From Williamwhitmania taraxaci (GTDB lineage Bacteria; Bacteroidota; Bacteroidia; Bacteroidales; Williamwhitmaniaceae), in the NCBI RefSeq assembly GCF_900096565.1, contig NZ_FMYP01000046.1, positions 1 to 32,121 of the forward strand: a stretch of 32,121 nt of DNA. The letters are read 5' to 3'. The position numbers were made by a program, and so were the translations under genes. This document shows, one piece after another, positions 6,673 through 16,581 of the stretch. Position 1 is the stretch's first letter. Each line of letters starts with the position of its first letter. The notes under the pieces are model-generated. The model had not been told where the DNA came from and searched no databases. It was given only the letters and a program-made list of their open reading frames with translations.

Positions 6673-7215
6673 TTACTTTTTTTCACCACCATAGCCTAGC
6701 TGTTCAGCCAAGTATTTATTCTCCTTTAAAATCTTTTCCGATTTGCTGACACTTGAGTATCCGTATCCTAGACCAATCAACACGACCATCTTCCAAAGGA
6801 ATCCCGACCAGAGAAGAAACGGATTTATCAGCAAAAGAATGAAATAGTAAAAGAGAGTCATTCCCAGCGGGATTAAAAGCGCAATCTTAGGTTTTCTAAA
6901 GGTTAGGAATCCAAACCCAATAAAGACAAAACCTAACAGAATACTAATTACAATCGCAGCAGCCGAAGTTGAACTCATCAGGGGTGTAAAAGGTCCAACT
7001 ACATATAATGCACCCAATCCAAAGAGTATCCATCTCGATTTATTCAGCTGTTCAATCGAGTCTTCTACATCGCCTTTCTGTATTATCTGTTTGGCAATAA
7101 ATGAAGCCTGCTCCTTTTCGGTTCCTTGAATAGGATATTTGCAGATATTGCATATAAGCTCCTGTTCATTTAATTCGGTTTTACAAACTTTACATGTGAT
7201 CATCTTACTCTCCAT
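6673..7215 (-). CDS. Zinc-ribbon membrane protein (180 aa)
   Basis: The N-terminus has two CxxC pairs (C8, C11, C22, C25), a small zinc ribbon on the cytoplasmic side. After a helical linker (residues ~32-60) come about four hydrophobic segments at roughly 61-79, 83-105, 109-131 and 137-154, so it is an inner-membrane protein. The C-terminal tail is short and charged. Function is unknown; zinc-ribbon/multi-TM proteins of this kind are common and usually uncharacterised. The ATG at 7215 has only a crowded aaagg before it, whereas the Met at codon 5 (7203) has ggag at six bases, so translation may start there without affecting the zinc ribbon. It is a single gene, convergent with the J-domain gene and divergent from the S9 peptidase. 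Confidence 0.8.
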   Translation of the reverse strand: MESKMITCKVCKTELNEQELICNICKYPIQGTEKEQASFIAKQIIQKGDVEDSIEQLNKSRWILFGLGALYVVGPFTPLMSSTSAAAIVISILLGFVFIGFGFLTFRKPKIALLIPLGMTLFYYFILLLINPFLLWSGFLWKMVVLIGLGYGYSSVSKSEKILKENKYLAEQLGYGGEKK

Positions 7216-7302
7216 ACCTTTAGGTTACAGTAAATATTGGGTAAGTATAATGCCACTGAGGAAATTCCATCCAACATTAAACCGATAACAATATAGCAAT
7301 TA

Positions 7303-7372
7303 AATCATCAAACTTTCAAATCTTCAATCATGCAAATCTTCAAATCATGCAAATTTTCAAATCATCAATTCA
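7303..7372. repeat. Short AT-rich direct repeats upstream of the S9 peptidase gene
   Basis: Three imperfect units of about 16-17 nt (tcttcaatcatgcaaa, tcttcaaatcatgcaaa, ttttcaaatcatcaatt) lie in tandem at 7321-7369, with a degenerate fourth before them. They sit in the divergent intergenic region. Simple slippage DNA is the likeliest explanation, but a regulatory role cannot be excluded. Confidence 0.55.
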
Positions 7373-7455
7373 TCTTACTACATTAGCACACGAACCATTT
7401 AAACCTATTTACTCTTTCGGCCTCTAATCATCTGCCTAATAAATCTTAATCAAAT

Positions 7456-9963
7456 ATGAGAAAATCGATCTATTGCCTTACATTCCTGCTGCTTGCATCA
7501 GCAAACATGCTCGTGGGGCAGAACAAACCTATTGAAAAAGCAAACTACCAGCTTGCCTCCCGCTTTTCGCCTAAGAAGGTTGGGAAGATGGTCTTTAGCA
7601 CCAACGTCGATCCGCACTGGCTTAAGAACAGCGAGCGCTTCTGGTACTCCTTCGAAACGCCAAGCGGAAAAAGTTATTACATAGTTGATCCTGCTGCCAA
7701 GAGCAAGAAGATTCTCTTCGACAACGTTAGTATGGCGGCACAAATGTCGAGGCTTACCAAAGATCCTTTCGATGCTCAGCATCTCCCTATTGAGAAGATT
7801 AAGTTCATCAAAAACGAAACTATTATTCAGTTTGAGGTGAAGAGTAAGCTCATGGACGAAGATAAGAAAGACGCCGATGAGGACGACATGAAGAAGAAGG
7901 ATAAGAAAAAGGATGCCGATAAAGGCAAGGCCGACAAAAAGATCTTTCACTTCGAATACAACCTCGCTGCGGGTAAGCTAACACTCGTTGATGATTTCAA
8001 AAAGATTAAGGAAAACCCCGATTGGGCCAACATATCCCCCGATGGTGAAAAGGTTGTGTTCTCGAAAAAGGACAACCTCTACTGGATGGATAAAGCCAGC
8101 TATGCCAAAGCGTTGAAAGACGAGAAGGATAGCACCATTGTAGAGCACCAAATTACCAAGGATGGAGTTAAGGATTACAGCTACGGCTATACGAAGGAGA
8201 ACGAGGACAATGAGGAGGAGGTTAAGAATATCGACAACCGCAAGCCTACCTATATCCTTTGGTCGCACGATTCCAAATTCTTTGCCATTAGCCGAAACGA
8301 TAGCCGAAAGGTTAAAGACCTTTGGGTAATAAAGAGTCTCTCATCTCCTAGACCTACTCTGGAAACCTATAAATACCAGATGCCGGGCGAAAAAGAATCG
8401 CCAATTGAAGCACTTCAGGTATATAATATGGCTGCCGACACCATGGTAACCATAGATGTTACGGGGTTCAAGGATCAAACCCTTTCCATGTTTAGCGCAC
8501 CAAGGCTTAAGAAAGATCGCGACGACGATTACACTGCCAGTAAGTGGCTCTCAAAGACCAACGATAAGTTCTACTTTTCGCGTATCTCTCGCGATTTGAA
8601 AAGAGCCGATATCTGCTATGCCGATCCTTCAACCGGAAAGGTTACTGTAGTAATTGAGGAGCGCCTTAATACCTATATCGACCTGAATGATTTAGGCTTG
8701 GTAAACAATGGTAAGGAGCTAATTCACTGGTCGGAGCGCGACGGATGGGGACACTTCTACCTATATGACGGAAACGGTAAGCTGAAGAACCAAATCACCT
8801 CTGGCCCTTTCCATTGCGAGAGTATAGAAGGAATTGATGAGGCTGGCAGGGTGCTATACTTTACCGCCAATGGCCTTGAAGCAAACGAAGATCCATACTA
8901 TCTCCACCTGTATCGTATCAACTTCGATGGATCTGGACTTAAGCTACTAAATAAAGGTAATTTCGACAATGCGGTTAGCCTTTCGGATGGTTGCCGTTAC
9001 TTTGTCAATAACTTCTCGAGGGTAAACACTACCCCCGAATCGGTTGTGATGGATAACCAAGGAACACGAATAGCCAACCTCGAAAAAGCCGATCTTTCGC
9101 TACTAATTCAAGCGGGTTTCAAATTCCCTGAGCCATTTACCGTTAAAGCCGACGATGGTATTACCGATCTCTATGGAGTGATGTATAAACCTTTCGATTT
9201 TGACTCTACCAAGCTGTATCCTATTATTGAATACGTTTATCCCGGCCCACAAACCGAAGCGGTGAACAAAGCATTTTCGGCACGTTTGGATAGAACCGAT
9301 CGGTTGGCTCAACTTGGTTTTGTGGTAATTACTGTTGGTAATCGTGGTGGCCATCCTGCCCGCTCTAAGTGGTATCACAACTATGGCTACGGCAATTTAA
9401 AAAACTACGGTCTGGCCGACAAGAAAGCAGCCATTGAGCAGCTTGCCGATCGTTATGCCTACATCGATATCAATAAGGTGGGAATACACGGACATTCGGG
9501 TGGTGGATTCATGTCTACCGCAGCTATGTTGGTTTACCCCGATTTCTTTAAGGTAGCTTGTTCCAATGCCGGTAACCACGAGAACAACATCTACAACCGT
9601 TGGTGGAGTGAAAAACATCATGGTATTAAGGAGATTACCGACACCGCAGGAAAGGTTTCTTTCGAATATGATATCGATAAGAACTCGAAGCTGGCCTCCA
9701 ACCTCAAGGGTCACTTACTGCTAACCACTGGCGAAATCGACAATAACGTGCATCCCGGCAATACTATCAGAGTAGCAAATGCGTTAGTTCGAGCCAACAA
9801 GCGCTTCGACCTGTTTGTATTTCCCGGACAGCGTCACGGATATGGCGATATGAACGAATACTACTTCTGGTTGATGGGCGATTACTTCTCGAAACACCTT
9901 ATTGGCGATAACTCCCAAGGGGTAGATATTACCGAGATGAACCGCGATATAGAATTAAAGTAA
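7456..9963 (+). CDS. S9 family (DPP-IV-like) exported serine peptidase (835 aa)
   Basis: This is an exported prolyl-oligopeptidase-family peptidase, expected to remove dipeptides from peptides in the periplasm. A signal peptide covers residues 1-21. A beta-propeller domain (to about residue 560) contains repeated blade motifs such as WANISPDGEKVVFSKKDNLY and YILWSHDSKFFAIS. The alpha/beta-hydrolase domain has Ser681 in GHSGGG, Asp762 in TGEIDNNVHP and His794 in PGQRHGYGD; these spacings (81 and 32) are close to those of DPP-IV. The nucleophile elbow GHSGGG differs from the GWSYGG of classical DPP-IV, so dipeptidyl specificity is not assured. An unusual Lys/Asp run (residues ~131-162) is inserted in the propeller and is probably a flexible charged loop. 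It is a single gene, ended by the bidirectional terminator at 10006. Confidence 0.92.
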   Translation: MRKSIYCLTFLLLASANMLVGQNKPIEKANYQLASRFSPKKVGKMVFSTNVDPHWLKNSERFWYSFETPSGKSYYIVDPAAKSKKILFDNVSMAAQMSRLTKDPFDAQHLPIEKIKFIKNETIIQFEVKSKLMDEDKKDADEDDMKKKDKKKDADKGKADKKIFHFEYNLAAGKLTLVDDFKKIKENPDWANISPDGEKVVFSKKDNLYWMDKASYAKALKDEKDSTIVEHQITKDGVKDYSYGYTKENEDNEEEVKNIDNRKPTYILWSHDSKFFAISRNDSRKVKDLWVIKSLSSPRPTLETYKYQMPGEKESPIEALQVYNMAADTMVTIDVTGFKDQTLSMFSAPRLKKDRDDDYTASKWLSKTNDKFYFSRISRDLKRADICYADPSTGKVTVVIEERLNTYIDLNDLGLVNNGKELIHWSERDGWGHFYLYDGNGKLKNQITSGPFHCESIEGIDEAGRVLYFTANGLEANEDPYYLHLYRINFDGSGLKLLNKGNFDNAVSLSDGCRYFVNNFSRVNTTPESVVMDNQGTRIANLEKADLSLLIQAGFKFPEPFTVKADDGITDLYGVMYKPFDFDSTKLYPIIEYVYPGPQTEAVNKAFSARLDRTDRLAQLGFVVITVGNRGGHPARSKWYHNYGYGNLKNYGLADKKAAIEQLADRYAYIDINKVGIHGHSGGGFMSTAAMLVYPDFFKVACSNAGNHENNIYNRWWSEKHHGIKEITDTAGKVSFEYDIDKNSKLASNLKGHLLLTTGEIDNNVHPGNTIRVANALVRANKRFDLFVFPGQRHGYGDMNEYYFWLMGDYFSKHLIGDNSQGVDITEMNRDIELK

Positions 9964-10005
9964 TAAGGAATATAGCTGCAGCTGCAGTAATTCTATTCAT
10001 ACAAA

Positions 10006-10035
10006 AAGGGGTGCCGATTTAGTTCGACACCCCTT
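10006..10035. terminator. Bidirectional intrinsic terminator between convergent peptidase genes
   Basis: The arms aaggggtg/cacccctt, extended by cga/tcg across one mismatch, form a strong hairpin. T-rich sequence follows on both strands (gctttttcc on plus, ttttttg on minus). It lies between the S9 gene stop (9963) and the M14 gene stop (10054) and can serve both. Confidence 0.85.
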
Positions 10036-10053
10036 GCTTTTTCCATGCTAGAC

Positions 10054-11685
10054 CTAAATCTCTACAGTCGATTTTATTTCTGTCGTGCCCATAACCTTAT
10101 ATACCGGGTATGGATTGTAGCTCCTACTCCACTGCGGTTGAAGGTATCTATCGAAGTAGTTCCAGAAGAGCAATCCATCGTCCGACTGAGGTTCCATAAG
10201 ATAGGAAACCAAATACCCAAGCGGTTGCGATGTGCGCACCAGATAGCTACCTGCCGGAAACTCCTTCGTTTCCTTTACAAAATGTCCAACAGCGGTTTCG
10301 GTATAGTGCCCTTGGTTTAGTTTAGGTGCAGCCTTTAGCTCCTCAATTATAAACTTATCTACCTCCAAGCTAATAACCTTATCGAGCCGTTCAACCTTAA
10401 TTCCATGTATTTTAAGTAGGCTGATTACCTCCGGATCGGGAATAGATAGGATGTAGGCAAAGGGAAATTTCACGTTTTTTGTTGCATAGTAATCGGCAAT
10501 ATAGGTAACGCTAATATCACGCCTTCTATCACTCTTTGTAAGATGTTCGTTGCCCTGTTCATCCACCACCACATCAACTTCATAAGTCTTGACGTTGGCT
10601 TTATTGGGCGTGGGTTTTCCTTCATAGGCCACGGCAAACGAATCGGTTACCGCAGGGTTCAATCCTCGGGCAATGGTAGCCGCATCGGCACTATTGAGTA
10701 GTTCCTTAATTTCGGCCTTATGGCTAGCCGAATAATCCATCACCGAATGAATTAAGTTGTAGCATCCAACTACCCTCGACTTATAGTCGGCATATACATA
10801 GTTCTCGTTTAGTATTCCAAGTCGGTTCCGAACACCAACATAGTTGCTTAAGTAGCGAGGCTCTGCAGCGTATGATATCCATCCCTTATCGTAATCTTTT
10901 TGATCGATAAACTCACCGTAGAAACAGTTCTCAACTTGATACTTATCGCGCAGGGTAGTCGATACTTCCGGCATCATCCTGTCGCGCATATAGTTAATTA
11001 GCGAACGATCGCAGTTGGGATTCATAATCCAGGTAAAGGTAACCGGCTCCACATGGTAAGAACCGTTGGTGGTATGGCAATCCATTATCACATAGGGATC
11101 CCACCTATTGAGCACATTAGTAATAACTCCCTTTATTTCGGGCGATTCTACCTTCATTCCATCACGATTCAGGTCGAAATATTGTCCATTATACCGAACT
11201 CCAACTCCGTTTTTGGGTCCATTCTGATGGGTTCTATTCTGTGTGCTTATTTTGTCGTTGCCATCGGCATTGAGAATTGGACACACCAGCAGCACAACAT
11301 CGTTAAGCACGGTAGAGTTCTTATCCTTCAGTAAATCGCGCAAATACATAAGTGATGCCTCTTTACCCTCAACCTCGCCAGCATGAATATTGGCCTGAAT
11401 GTAAACCACCACGCGCTTGTCGTTCAAAAGATCGGCAGGTTTTTTTGGCATCGGGTTTGCCACAATAATCAAAGGAATATCTCGTCCCTCGAATGTCTTT
11501 GCAATTAGCTCCACTTTGATATTGGGTGAACTCTTTTGCAGCTGCGCAATATAAGCCATCACATCGGCATGCATTGCCGTGGATTCAAAGTTCGATTTCT
11601 CCGCTACCGTTTGTAGCACATTCTGGCTATACCCAACGGTCAGGCTAAAGAACAGGAAAATAGTGAGTAAAGAGATTCTTACCAT
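10054..11685 (-). CDS. M14 family zinc carboxypeptidase, exported (543 aa)
   Basis: A signal peptide (residues 1-20, ending VGYSQ) sends this metallopeptidase to the periplasm or beyond. The zinc site is H101 and E104 in the HxxE motif (NIHAGEVEGKE) plus H204 in MDCHTTN. The substrate-binding NR pair is in FDLNRDG (residues ~171-175), and E294 in GILNENYVYAD is the likely general base. Residues ~33-330 are therefore a complete M14 catalytic domain; the remaining ~210 residues form an accessory region with beta-strand character. The family removes C-terminal residues from peptides or, in some subfamilies, acts on peptidoglycan stems; which applies cannot be told here. It converges on the S9 peptidase and shares its terminator. 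It starts 105 bp downstream of the U32 gene stop on the same strand, so read-through from that gene is possible. Confidence 0.9.
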   Translation of the reverse strand: MVRISLLTIFLFFSLTVGYSQNVLQTVAEKSNFESTAMHADVMAYIAQLQKSSPNIKVELIAKTFEGRDIPLIIVANPMPKKPADLLNDKRVVVYIQANIHAGEVEGKEASLMYLRDLLKDKNSTVLNDVVLLVCPILNADGNDKISTQNRTHQNGPKNGVGVRYNGQYFDLNRDGMKVESPEIKGVITNVLNRWDPYVIMDCHTTNGSYHVEPVTFTWIMNPNCDRSLINYMRDRMMPEVSTTLRDKYQVENCFYGEFIDQKDYDKGWISYAAEPRYLSNYVGVRNRLGILNENYVYADYKSRVVGCYNLIHSVMDYSASHKAEIKELLNSADAATIARGLNPAVTDSFAVAYEGKPTPNKANVKTYEVDVVVDEQGNEHLTKSDRRRDISVTYIADYYATKNVKFPFAYILSIPDPEVISLLKIHGIKVERLDKVISLEVDKFIIEELKAAPKLNQGHYTETAVGHFVKETKEFPAGSYLVRTSQPLGYLVSYLMEPQSDDGLLFWNYFDRYLQPQWSRSYNPYPVYKVMGTTEIKSTVEI

Positions 11686-11790
11686 CGCAATTTTATTATT
11701 TACACCGATTAGATGAATTCCAATAGGAATAGATTAACGCCGCCTTATTTAATTATGACCATAAAAAAGAGTAGCGATAAAGCGGTTTAG

Positions 11791-14046
11791 CTAAATACCT
11801 TTCCTATACTGGGTATTGGTTGTGGGATGTATGGTGCGGTGAAGTTCTTGCCCGGCATCACTAGTACCGCTAAGGTAATCCACAAATACTTTTGCAACTC
11901 CTGCTATATCCATTTCCAACTTGGTGCCAGTATGTATGTCGCGTAAATCGATGCAAAAGCTAGAAAAGAGATTGGGAATATCGGTCACAATCTCAGTATT
12001 CAGGTAGTTAACATCGTTATATATACAGTGATAATTCCCTTTTGCCTTTTCGATACGGAGTGGCACATTTTTTAAGCTTGTAATAGTAGATGACCTTTCG
12101 CACTGCCCAATGCAGGTATTGTCGAGGGTATCCTTTTCGCATCCATCCACCTGCTGAAACAAGCATTGGCGGGAAGTCATAAGCACAATAGGATGATAAA
12201 TGCTGTAGTAAAGGTTGAAGTTCTCAGGTTTCTTGATACCCTTTACCTGCTGCTTGCTAATCTCGTTCGAAATAAATGCTCCGCCACAGCCGAAATTCTC
12301 CTTTAGGCACTGAAGGCTAAATGAGTTTACCACGTTTAGATAGGGGCCAGCAATCCAACCAATTCCCATCTCGTAGGCTTTATTGGCAATACCAAGATTA
12401 TTGCTCACAATAAGCGTAGGTTTTACTACGTCAAGAAATTTAATGGCATCGCGATAGTCGTCGCCAATTAATATGGAAGGAAACCAAGGTATAAGCGACC
12501 GGTTCGTTAGAAACATATCCACAAGTTGGGTATAGGCATTGCTTACCCCATTAGGTAGCTGAAAAAATAGCTGAGCCGAAGTTCCATTACTCAGGTTCAC
12601 ATCCGCGGGTGAGGATATCAGTATGGAAAGAGTGGGATTCGGTACCGTGGTGGTATCCCTTTTCAGAAGAGGAACATCAATTGGCTCCACCACTTCGCGC
12701 GAACTGTTTAGCAGTGCATGGATTTGCCTTTTAATGGAAGTAAACTCTTTAAATGGGAGAAAAACATTCCGTTGAAGACCATCAACATCCAACTTTTCGA
12801 TGTAATACTCGGTATCGTTTATCGACTTTAAACTCTTCAATACCATATCGCTATTCAGAGCCTGTTTTCCTACTGATGCTAGGTTTGAATCGGAATTTAC
12901 CACGAATGAACCATCGGGAGTTTCAACAAGCACGTGTAAAGGGCTACCCGATTCTCCCGAGAGCGTTATGGTCAAAGGAGCCTTTGCAATACTCAACAGG
13001 TCAATCTTACTTTTTACATCGGTAATAATCTCCGTTTTATCATCATACAGCTCCTTCTTGGCTCGTTCCAAATTTGCCTCGTTGGAAGAGTCGTAACCTT
13101 TGGCCAAATGTATGGCTGAATGATCGCGGGGATTATCTATAAACATGCTCCTTGTAATGGCCCCGGCTAAGAATGCGTTCGAGAAATCGCGATTAAACAC
13201 CTTATAAAGCGAACTATTATCAACGCTTAATGCTTCACCATTATAAAGCCTCTGTAGCTGCTGGCGCCATGCCTTTACCACGGTATATACGTAGTGAAAC
13301 TTCTTAATTCTACCCTCAATCTTTATGGAGTCTACTCCCGATTCCGATAGTGCCTTTAGGTCGAAGAAGGCTGAGTTATCCTTTAGGTTAAGGGGGAAAT
13401 CATTGCCGTTGGGCGTAGTTAAATACTGATCGCGGCAGGGTTGGCTACACCGTCCACGATTCCCTGAGTTCCCACCATGCACGGAGCTAATGTAACATAT
13501 ACCTGAAAAACATAAACAGTTGGAACCGTGCACAAACACTTCGGTGAGGATATTATGTTTATGGGCAACTACAGTGAGTTCATCTATCTCGCCAATGCTT
13601 AACTCACGCGACAAATTAACACGCTTAACTCCGAGCTTGCTTAAGAATGCAATCTGTCCTACATTATGGGTTGTAAGCTGGGTAGAGGCATGTATTTTAA
13701 GCCCCTTAAAGTAGTTGGTAAGCAGATAAAGCACGCCTAAATCCTGAACAATTATACCATCGAGACTAGTATTTACCAGCTTATTGAGTAGCGTTATTAG
13801 GGCAGGAATTTCGCTCTCAACCACTATAATATTTAGCGTGAGAAAAACCTCGCAGCTACGCTTATGAGCAAGCCTTAAGATTCCCTGTAAATCGTCGAAG
13901 CTAATATTTTCGGCACTATTTCGTGCATTGAATCGATCGAGACCACAGTAAACCGCATTGGCCCCTGCTGCAATTGCAGCTTTTATGGAATCGACATCTC
14001 CGCCGGGCGCCAGTAATTCAATCTCTCTTTTCGCAATCCCTATCAT
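11791..14046 (-). CDS. U32 family protein (RlhA/YdcP-like, 751 aa)
   Basis: The N-terminus (REIELLAPGGDVDSIKAAIA) and the conserved Cys block GNRGRCSQPCRDQY mark the U32 'peptidase' family. C177, C184, C200 and C204 are the likely iron-sulfur ligands. The family is named peptidase, but characterised members such as E. coli RlhA and TrhP are needed for hydroxylation of rRNA or tRNA, and UbiU/UbiV for oxygen-independent ubiquinone hydroxylation. The length and the middle domain (to about residue 480) resemble RlhA, so hydroxylation of 23S rRNA is a reasonable guess. A second Cys set near the C-terminus (C628, C636, C645, C649) follows a MTSRQ motif, as in long U32 proteins of other phyla. No signal peptide: it is cytoplasmic. 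The 5' neighbour is the structured repeat, 147 bp away. Confidence 0.88.
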   Translation of the reverse strand: MIGIAKREIELLAPGGDVDSIKAAIAAGANAVYCGLDRFNARNSAENISFDDLQGILRLAHKRSCEVFLTLNIIVVESEIPALITLLNKLVNTSLDGIIVQDLGVLYLLTNYFKGLKIHASTQLTTHNVGQIAFLSKLGVKRVNLSRELSIGEIDELTVVAHKHNILTEVFVHGSNCLCFSGICYISSVHGGNSGNRGRCSQPCRDQYLTTPNGNDFPLNLKDNSAFFDLKALSESGVDSIKIEGRIKKFHYVYTVVKAWRQQLQRLYNGEALSVDNSSLYKVFNRDFSNAFLAGAITRSMFIDNPRDHSAIHLAKGYDSSNEANLERAKKELYDDKTEIITDVKSKIDLLSIAKAPLTITLSGESGSPLHVLVETPDGSFVVNSDSNLASVGKQALNSDMVLKSLKSINDTEYYIEKLDVDGLQRNVFLPFKEFTSIKRQIHALLNSSREVVEPIDVPLLKRDTTTVPNPTLSILISSPADVNLSNGTSAQLFFQLPNGVSNAYTQLVDMFLTNRSLIPWFPSILIGDDYRDAIKFLDVVKPTLIVSNNLGIANKAYEMGIGWIAGPYLNVVNSFSLQCLKENFGCGGAFISNEISKQQVKGIKKPENFNLYYSIYHPIVLMTSRQCLFQQVDGCEKDTLDNTCIGQCERSSTITSLKNVPLRIEKAKGNYHCIYNDVNYLNTEIVTDIPNLFSSFCIDLRDIHTGTKLEMDIAGVAKVFVDYLSGTSDAGQELHRTIHPTTNTQYRKGI

Positions 14047-14192
14047 ATCCCTTTGCTAATGCCCGTTTCGCGGCGTAAAAGTAGCCATATCTTTTTAATT
14101 TGCGCAAAGGAGTGTTGGGGATGCAGGGATATCGCATTTAGAAACCTATAGTAATCTTACTATTTAGAATTAAGCCTATAATTGCGTGGTGT

Positions 14193-14640
14193 CCAGTATT
14201 CAATACAATAAACCGTAATAATCCGATGGCCATAGCTCGCACAGCCGAGGATACTTAGTCCGAAGCAAGTAATATCCAATTTATGTTGTATCCGCGGTTA
14301 CTTAAGCCATAGTATCATTTCTATTTGTAGAAGCCATCTTTTTACCTTTCACCTTACACTTCTTGACTTGAGTTTTTTGCTTACTCTTTGTGTCAAGACA
14401 AAAAGCAAGATGTGTTTGGGGCAACACCCCGAAAGGCTATCTCTCATTTATCTTGCGAGGACACAACAGAAAATGAATAAGACTATTGGGTTCTGGAACA
14501 ATGCAAATACCTGATTGACCTTAAACCCCAGCGGGGTTTTATGTTTATAGAAACAGAAAAAAAAAGAACATACGACCCCAGCTGGGGTCGAATAGCTGCA
14601 TACGTTATCTTTCTATAAACATGTGATGCCTCTGGCATCA
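14193..14640. repeat. Large structured repeat, copy 2
   Basis: This diverged copy of 5538-5970 lies in the same orientation, inside the 826-bp gene-free interval 14047-14872. The border block (caataaacc...ggccatagctcgcacagcc) lies at 14206-14247. The core keeps identical element lengths: hairpin aaaccccagcggggttt at 14523-14539, arms atgtttatagaaa (14541-14553) and tttctataaacat (14610-14622), palindrome cgaccccagctggggtcg (14573-14590), and hairpin gatgcctctggcatc (14625-14639). Loop sequences differ between copies while the stems are unchanged. The GC-rich inverted repeat of copy 1 is replaced by unrelated AT-rich sequence, and the cttactctttgt stem has two mismatches. Outside the repeat the interval shows nothing recognisable. 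Confidence 0.8.
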
Positions 14641-14872
14641 ATCAGCATGCTTTTTTGCGATGTGCCTTAATTCAAATCCCTTAATCAAGGAAAATAAAGG
14701 TTGATACAGAAACCGTTTAAATGGATAGAGAGCAAAAACTCTGATTTGTGTTGAAAGTGCAATGGTAAGAGCCAACGAAATATGGATACATTCATTGCAT
14801 AAATCAAATCGCGAATCCACCATTTTAGATTTTTACACCTCGATGTGCTACAATCAACGCACCATTTACTTA

Positions 14873-15826
14873 TTACGGTAACTTCTCCCCCCTTGCCGAA
14901 ATCCAGAGGCCATACCACTCCTCACGAGTAATGTTGATTGAAGAAGCATCCTTGCAGGCTAAAATACGGGAAGGCTTAGTACTTCCAATAATAGGATGAA
15001 TATTCATGGGAATCATCATTAACCAAGCCAGCACAATGGAGGCCGGAGTTGTAGAATACTTCTCGGCCAATGCAGCCACGATTTTAGAGGTTTCCTGCTG
15101 CTTATCTGTTAGCTGGCTATGCGGGGTTTCGGTATACAATCCTTTGTCGAGCGAACTCCATGTTTGTATGGTCATTCCTGTTTCTTGGCAATACTCCAAA
15201 ACTCCCTGCATTCCACTATCCACAGCAACCAATCGGGTATTTACGGCAACGCCTAAATCGAGCATAAGGGTATGTCCTAGACTAAGTTGAAGCTGGTTTG
15301 CCACTAAAGGATCGGTGCAGCAGCGTTGGAGGTTGCGCACCTGGCTTACGCTCATATTGCTTACACCAAACTGTTTTACCTTTCCTTGCTGCTTTAGGTG
15401 GTCGAATGTTTCCGCAACCTCTTCGGCAACCAATAAGGCATCGGGACGATGCAGCAGAAGTATGTCCAGCTGATCGGTTTGCAAGCGTCTAAGTATACCT
15501 TCGACTTGCGCTATAATATAGGTTTTACTAAGGTTGTAGATACTGGAATCACCAGGATTCGCACCACGACAAATTCCCACCTTCGATTGGAGTACCATTT
15601 CGGAACGCAGGCTGGGTCTCCGTTTTAGTATTCGGCCAAAAACCTCTTCGGCTTTTCCATATGTGTAGATGTCAGCATGATCAAAAATAGAGATACCAAT
15701 CTCCATGGCCGCTTCAATTGCCATTTCGGCAACTCTCTCATCGGCGGCAGTAATTGAGTTTTGGTTCCAGCCACCACCCAAACCCATGCAGCCGTATATC
15801 AGCGATTTACTTTTAATTGGATTCAT
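14873..15826 (-). CDS. Aldo/keto reductase (YdhF-like, 317 aa)
   Basis: This is an NADPH-dependent oxidoreductase of the AKR superfamily, a cytoplasmic TIM barrel acting on carbonyl compounds. The catalytic tetrad is visible: D49 in IFDHADIY, Y54, K82 in VLQSKVG and H126 in LLLHRPD. IIGSTKPSRI near the C-terminus is the cofactor phosphate loop. The start MNPIKSKSLIYGCMGLGGGW and the HADIYTYGKAEEVFG block resemble the E. coli YdhF subgroup rather than the Tas or YghZ groups. Length is normal. It is a single gene, 158 bp from the hypothetical gene upstream and with no clear partner, so the physiological substrate cannot be inferred. Confidence 0.9.
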   Translation of the reverse strand: MNPIKSKSLIYGCMGLGGGWNQNSITAADERVAEMAIEAAMEIGISIFDHADIYTYGKAEEVFGRILKRRPSLRSEMVLQSKVGICRGANPGDSSIYNLSKTYIIAQVEGILRRLQTDQLDILLLHRPDALLVAEEVAETFDHLKQQGKVKQFGVSNMSVSQVRNLQRCCTDPLVANQLQLSLGHTLMLDLGVAVNTRLVAVDSGMQGVLEYCQETGMTIQTWSSLDKGLYTETPHSQLTDKQQETSKIVAALAEKYSTTPASIVLAWLMMIPMNIHPIIGSTKPSRILACKDASSINITREEWYGLWISARGEKLP

Positions 15827-15984
15827 ACACTTCGGAATATAGCTAGAACTTAAATGAAGCGAACATATTTAAAGCGGATTACAAAGAAAATTGATCCGAA
15901 TTATCCGAGGGCATTAATCTACGGCCTCCGAGTTCTGAAATCTCACTATTTATTTAGCCGATAGACTAACAGTAAACTCCAATC

Positions 15985-16581
15985 TTATAATTTGATAAGT
16001 TTAGCATCAATAAGTCCATCAATAAACAAAACAAACTTTTGATACTCTGCCAGCAAAATTTCCTTATTAAGTATCAGCTGAGTGGATTGGTTCTTAACTA
16101 TTAGCATCTCGTTTTCGTAGCGAACGTTGAAGCGGGAGTAGAAGTCATTTTGGATAAGATCGCGAACGGCATTGTTGGCAAAGAACTTGCGCAGCTCCCA
16201 CAAGCGGTTGGTTTCAAATCCAATCACCTTATCGAAATCCTTAAAGCCACTATGCGGTTTGTTGTGCCAGAATATTTTATCGTAGACGCCTTTGGGAAAG
16301 TAGTGCAGGAAAAAACTAACCTGATCGGGAATAAAGGACTCTATGCGCAAATCATCGAGATGATATTCGTTAAGAATATTAGGTGCAATTAGGAAACATG
16401 AATTCAACTCAATAATCAATCCTCTATGAGGCTTTGAGATTTGAAGCAGATGTAAATCGAAATAGTAATCGCCAAACCGTTGCTCCTGCATGCGGGTAGT
16501 AAATACACCACCGATAGCCTCAGCTGTCTCTGTCCAAAACAGAGAGGGATTCTCCTCAACAATGGTATACTTATTCTCCAT
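15985..16581 (-). CDS. Hypothetical protein (198 aa)
   Basis: No family is recognised. The frame is open from a GTG ending at 16632, but the ATG ending at 16581 (MENKYTIVEENPSLFW) is preceded by aagga at four bases and is the better start. The protein is soluble, rich in Phe, Tyr, Leu and Ile, with no signal peptide. Visible stretches include GLIIELNSCFLIAPNILNEY in the first half and FWHNKPHSGFKDFDKVIGFE in the middle, then a basic/aromatic region and a C-terminal helix. It is a single gene between the aldo/keto reductase and the KAS III-like gene, all on the minus strand. Compositional character fits the surrounding chromosome. Confidence 0.7.
   Translation of the reverse strand: MENKYTIVEENPSLFWTETAEAIGGVFTTRMQEQRFGDYYFDLHLLQISKPHRGLIIELNSCFLIAPNILNEYHLDDLRIESFIPDQVSFFLHYFPKGVYDKIFWHNKPHSGFKDFDKVIGFETNRLWELRKFFANNAVRDLIQNDFYSRFNVRYENEMLIVKNQSTQLILNKEILLAEYQKFVLFIDGLIDAKLIKL

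Noticed and set aside
7978-9714. Several minus-strand reading frames of 90-150 codons inside the S9 peptidase gene
   Set aside because: They are shadows of the long plus-strand gene, which has domains and active-site motifs throughout.
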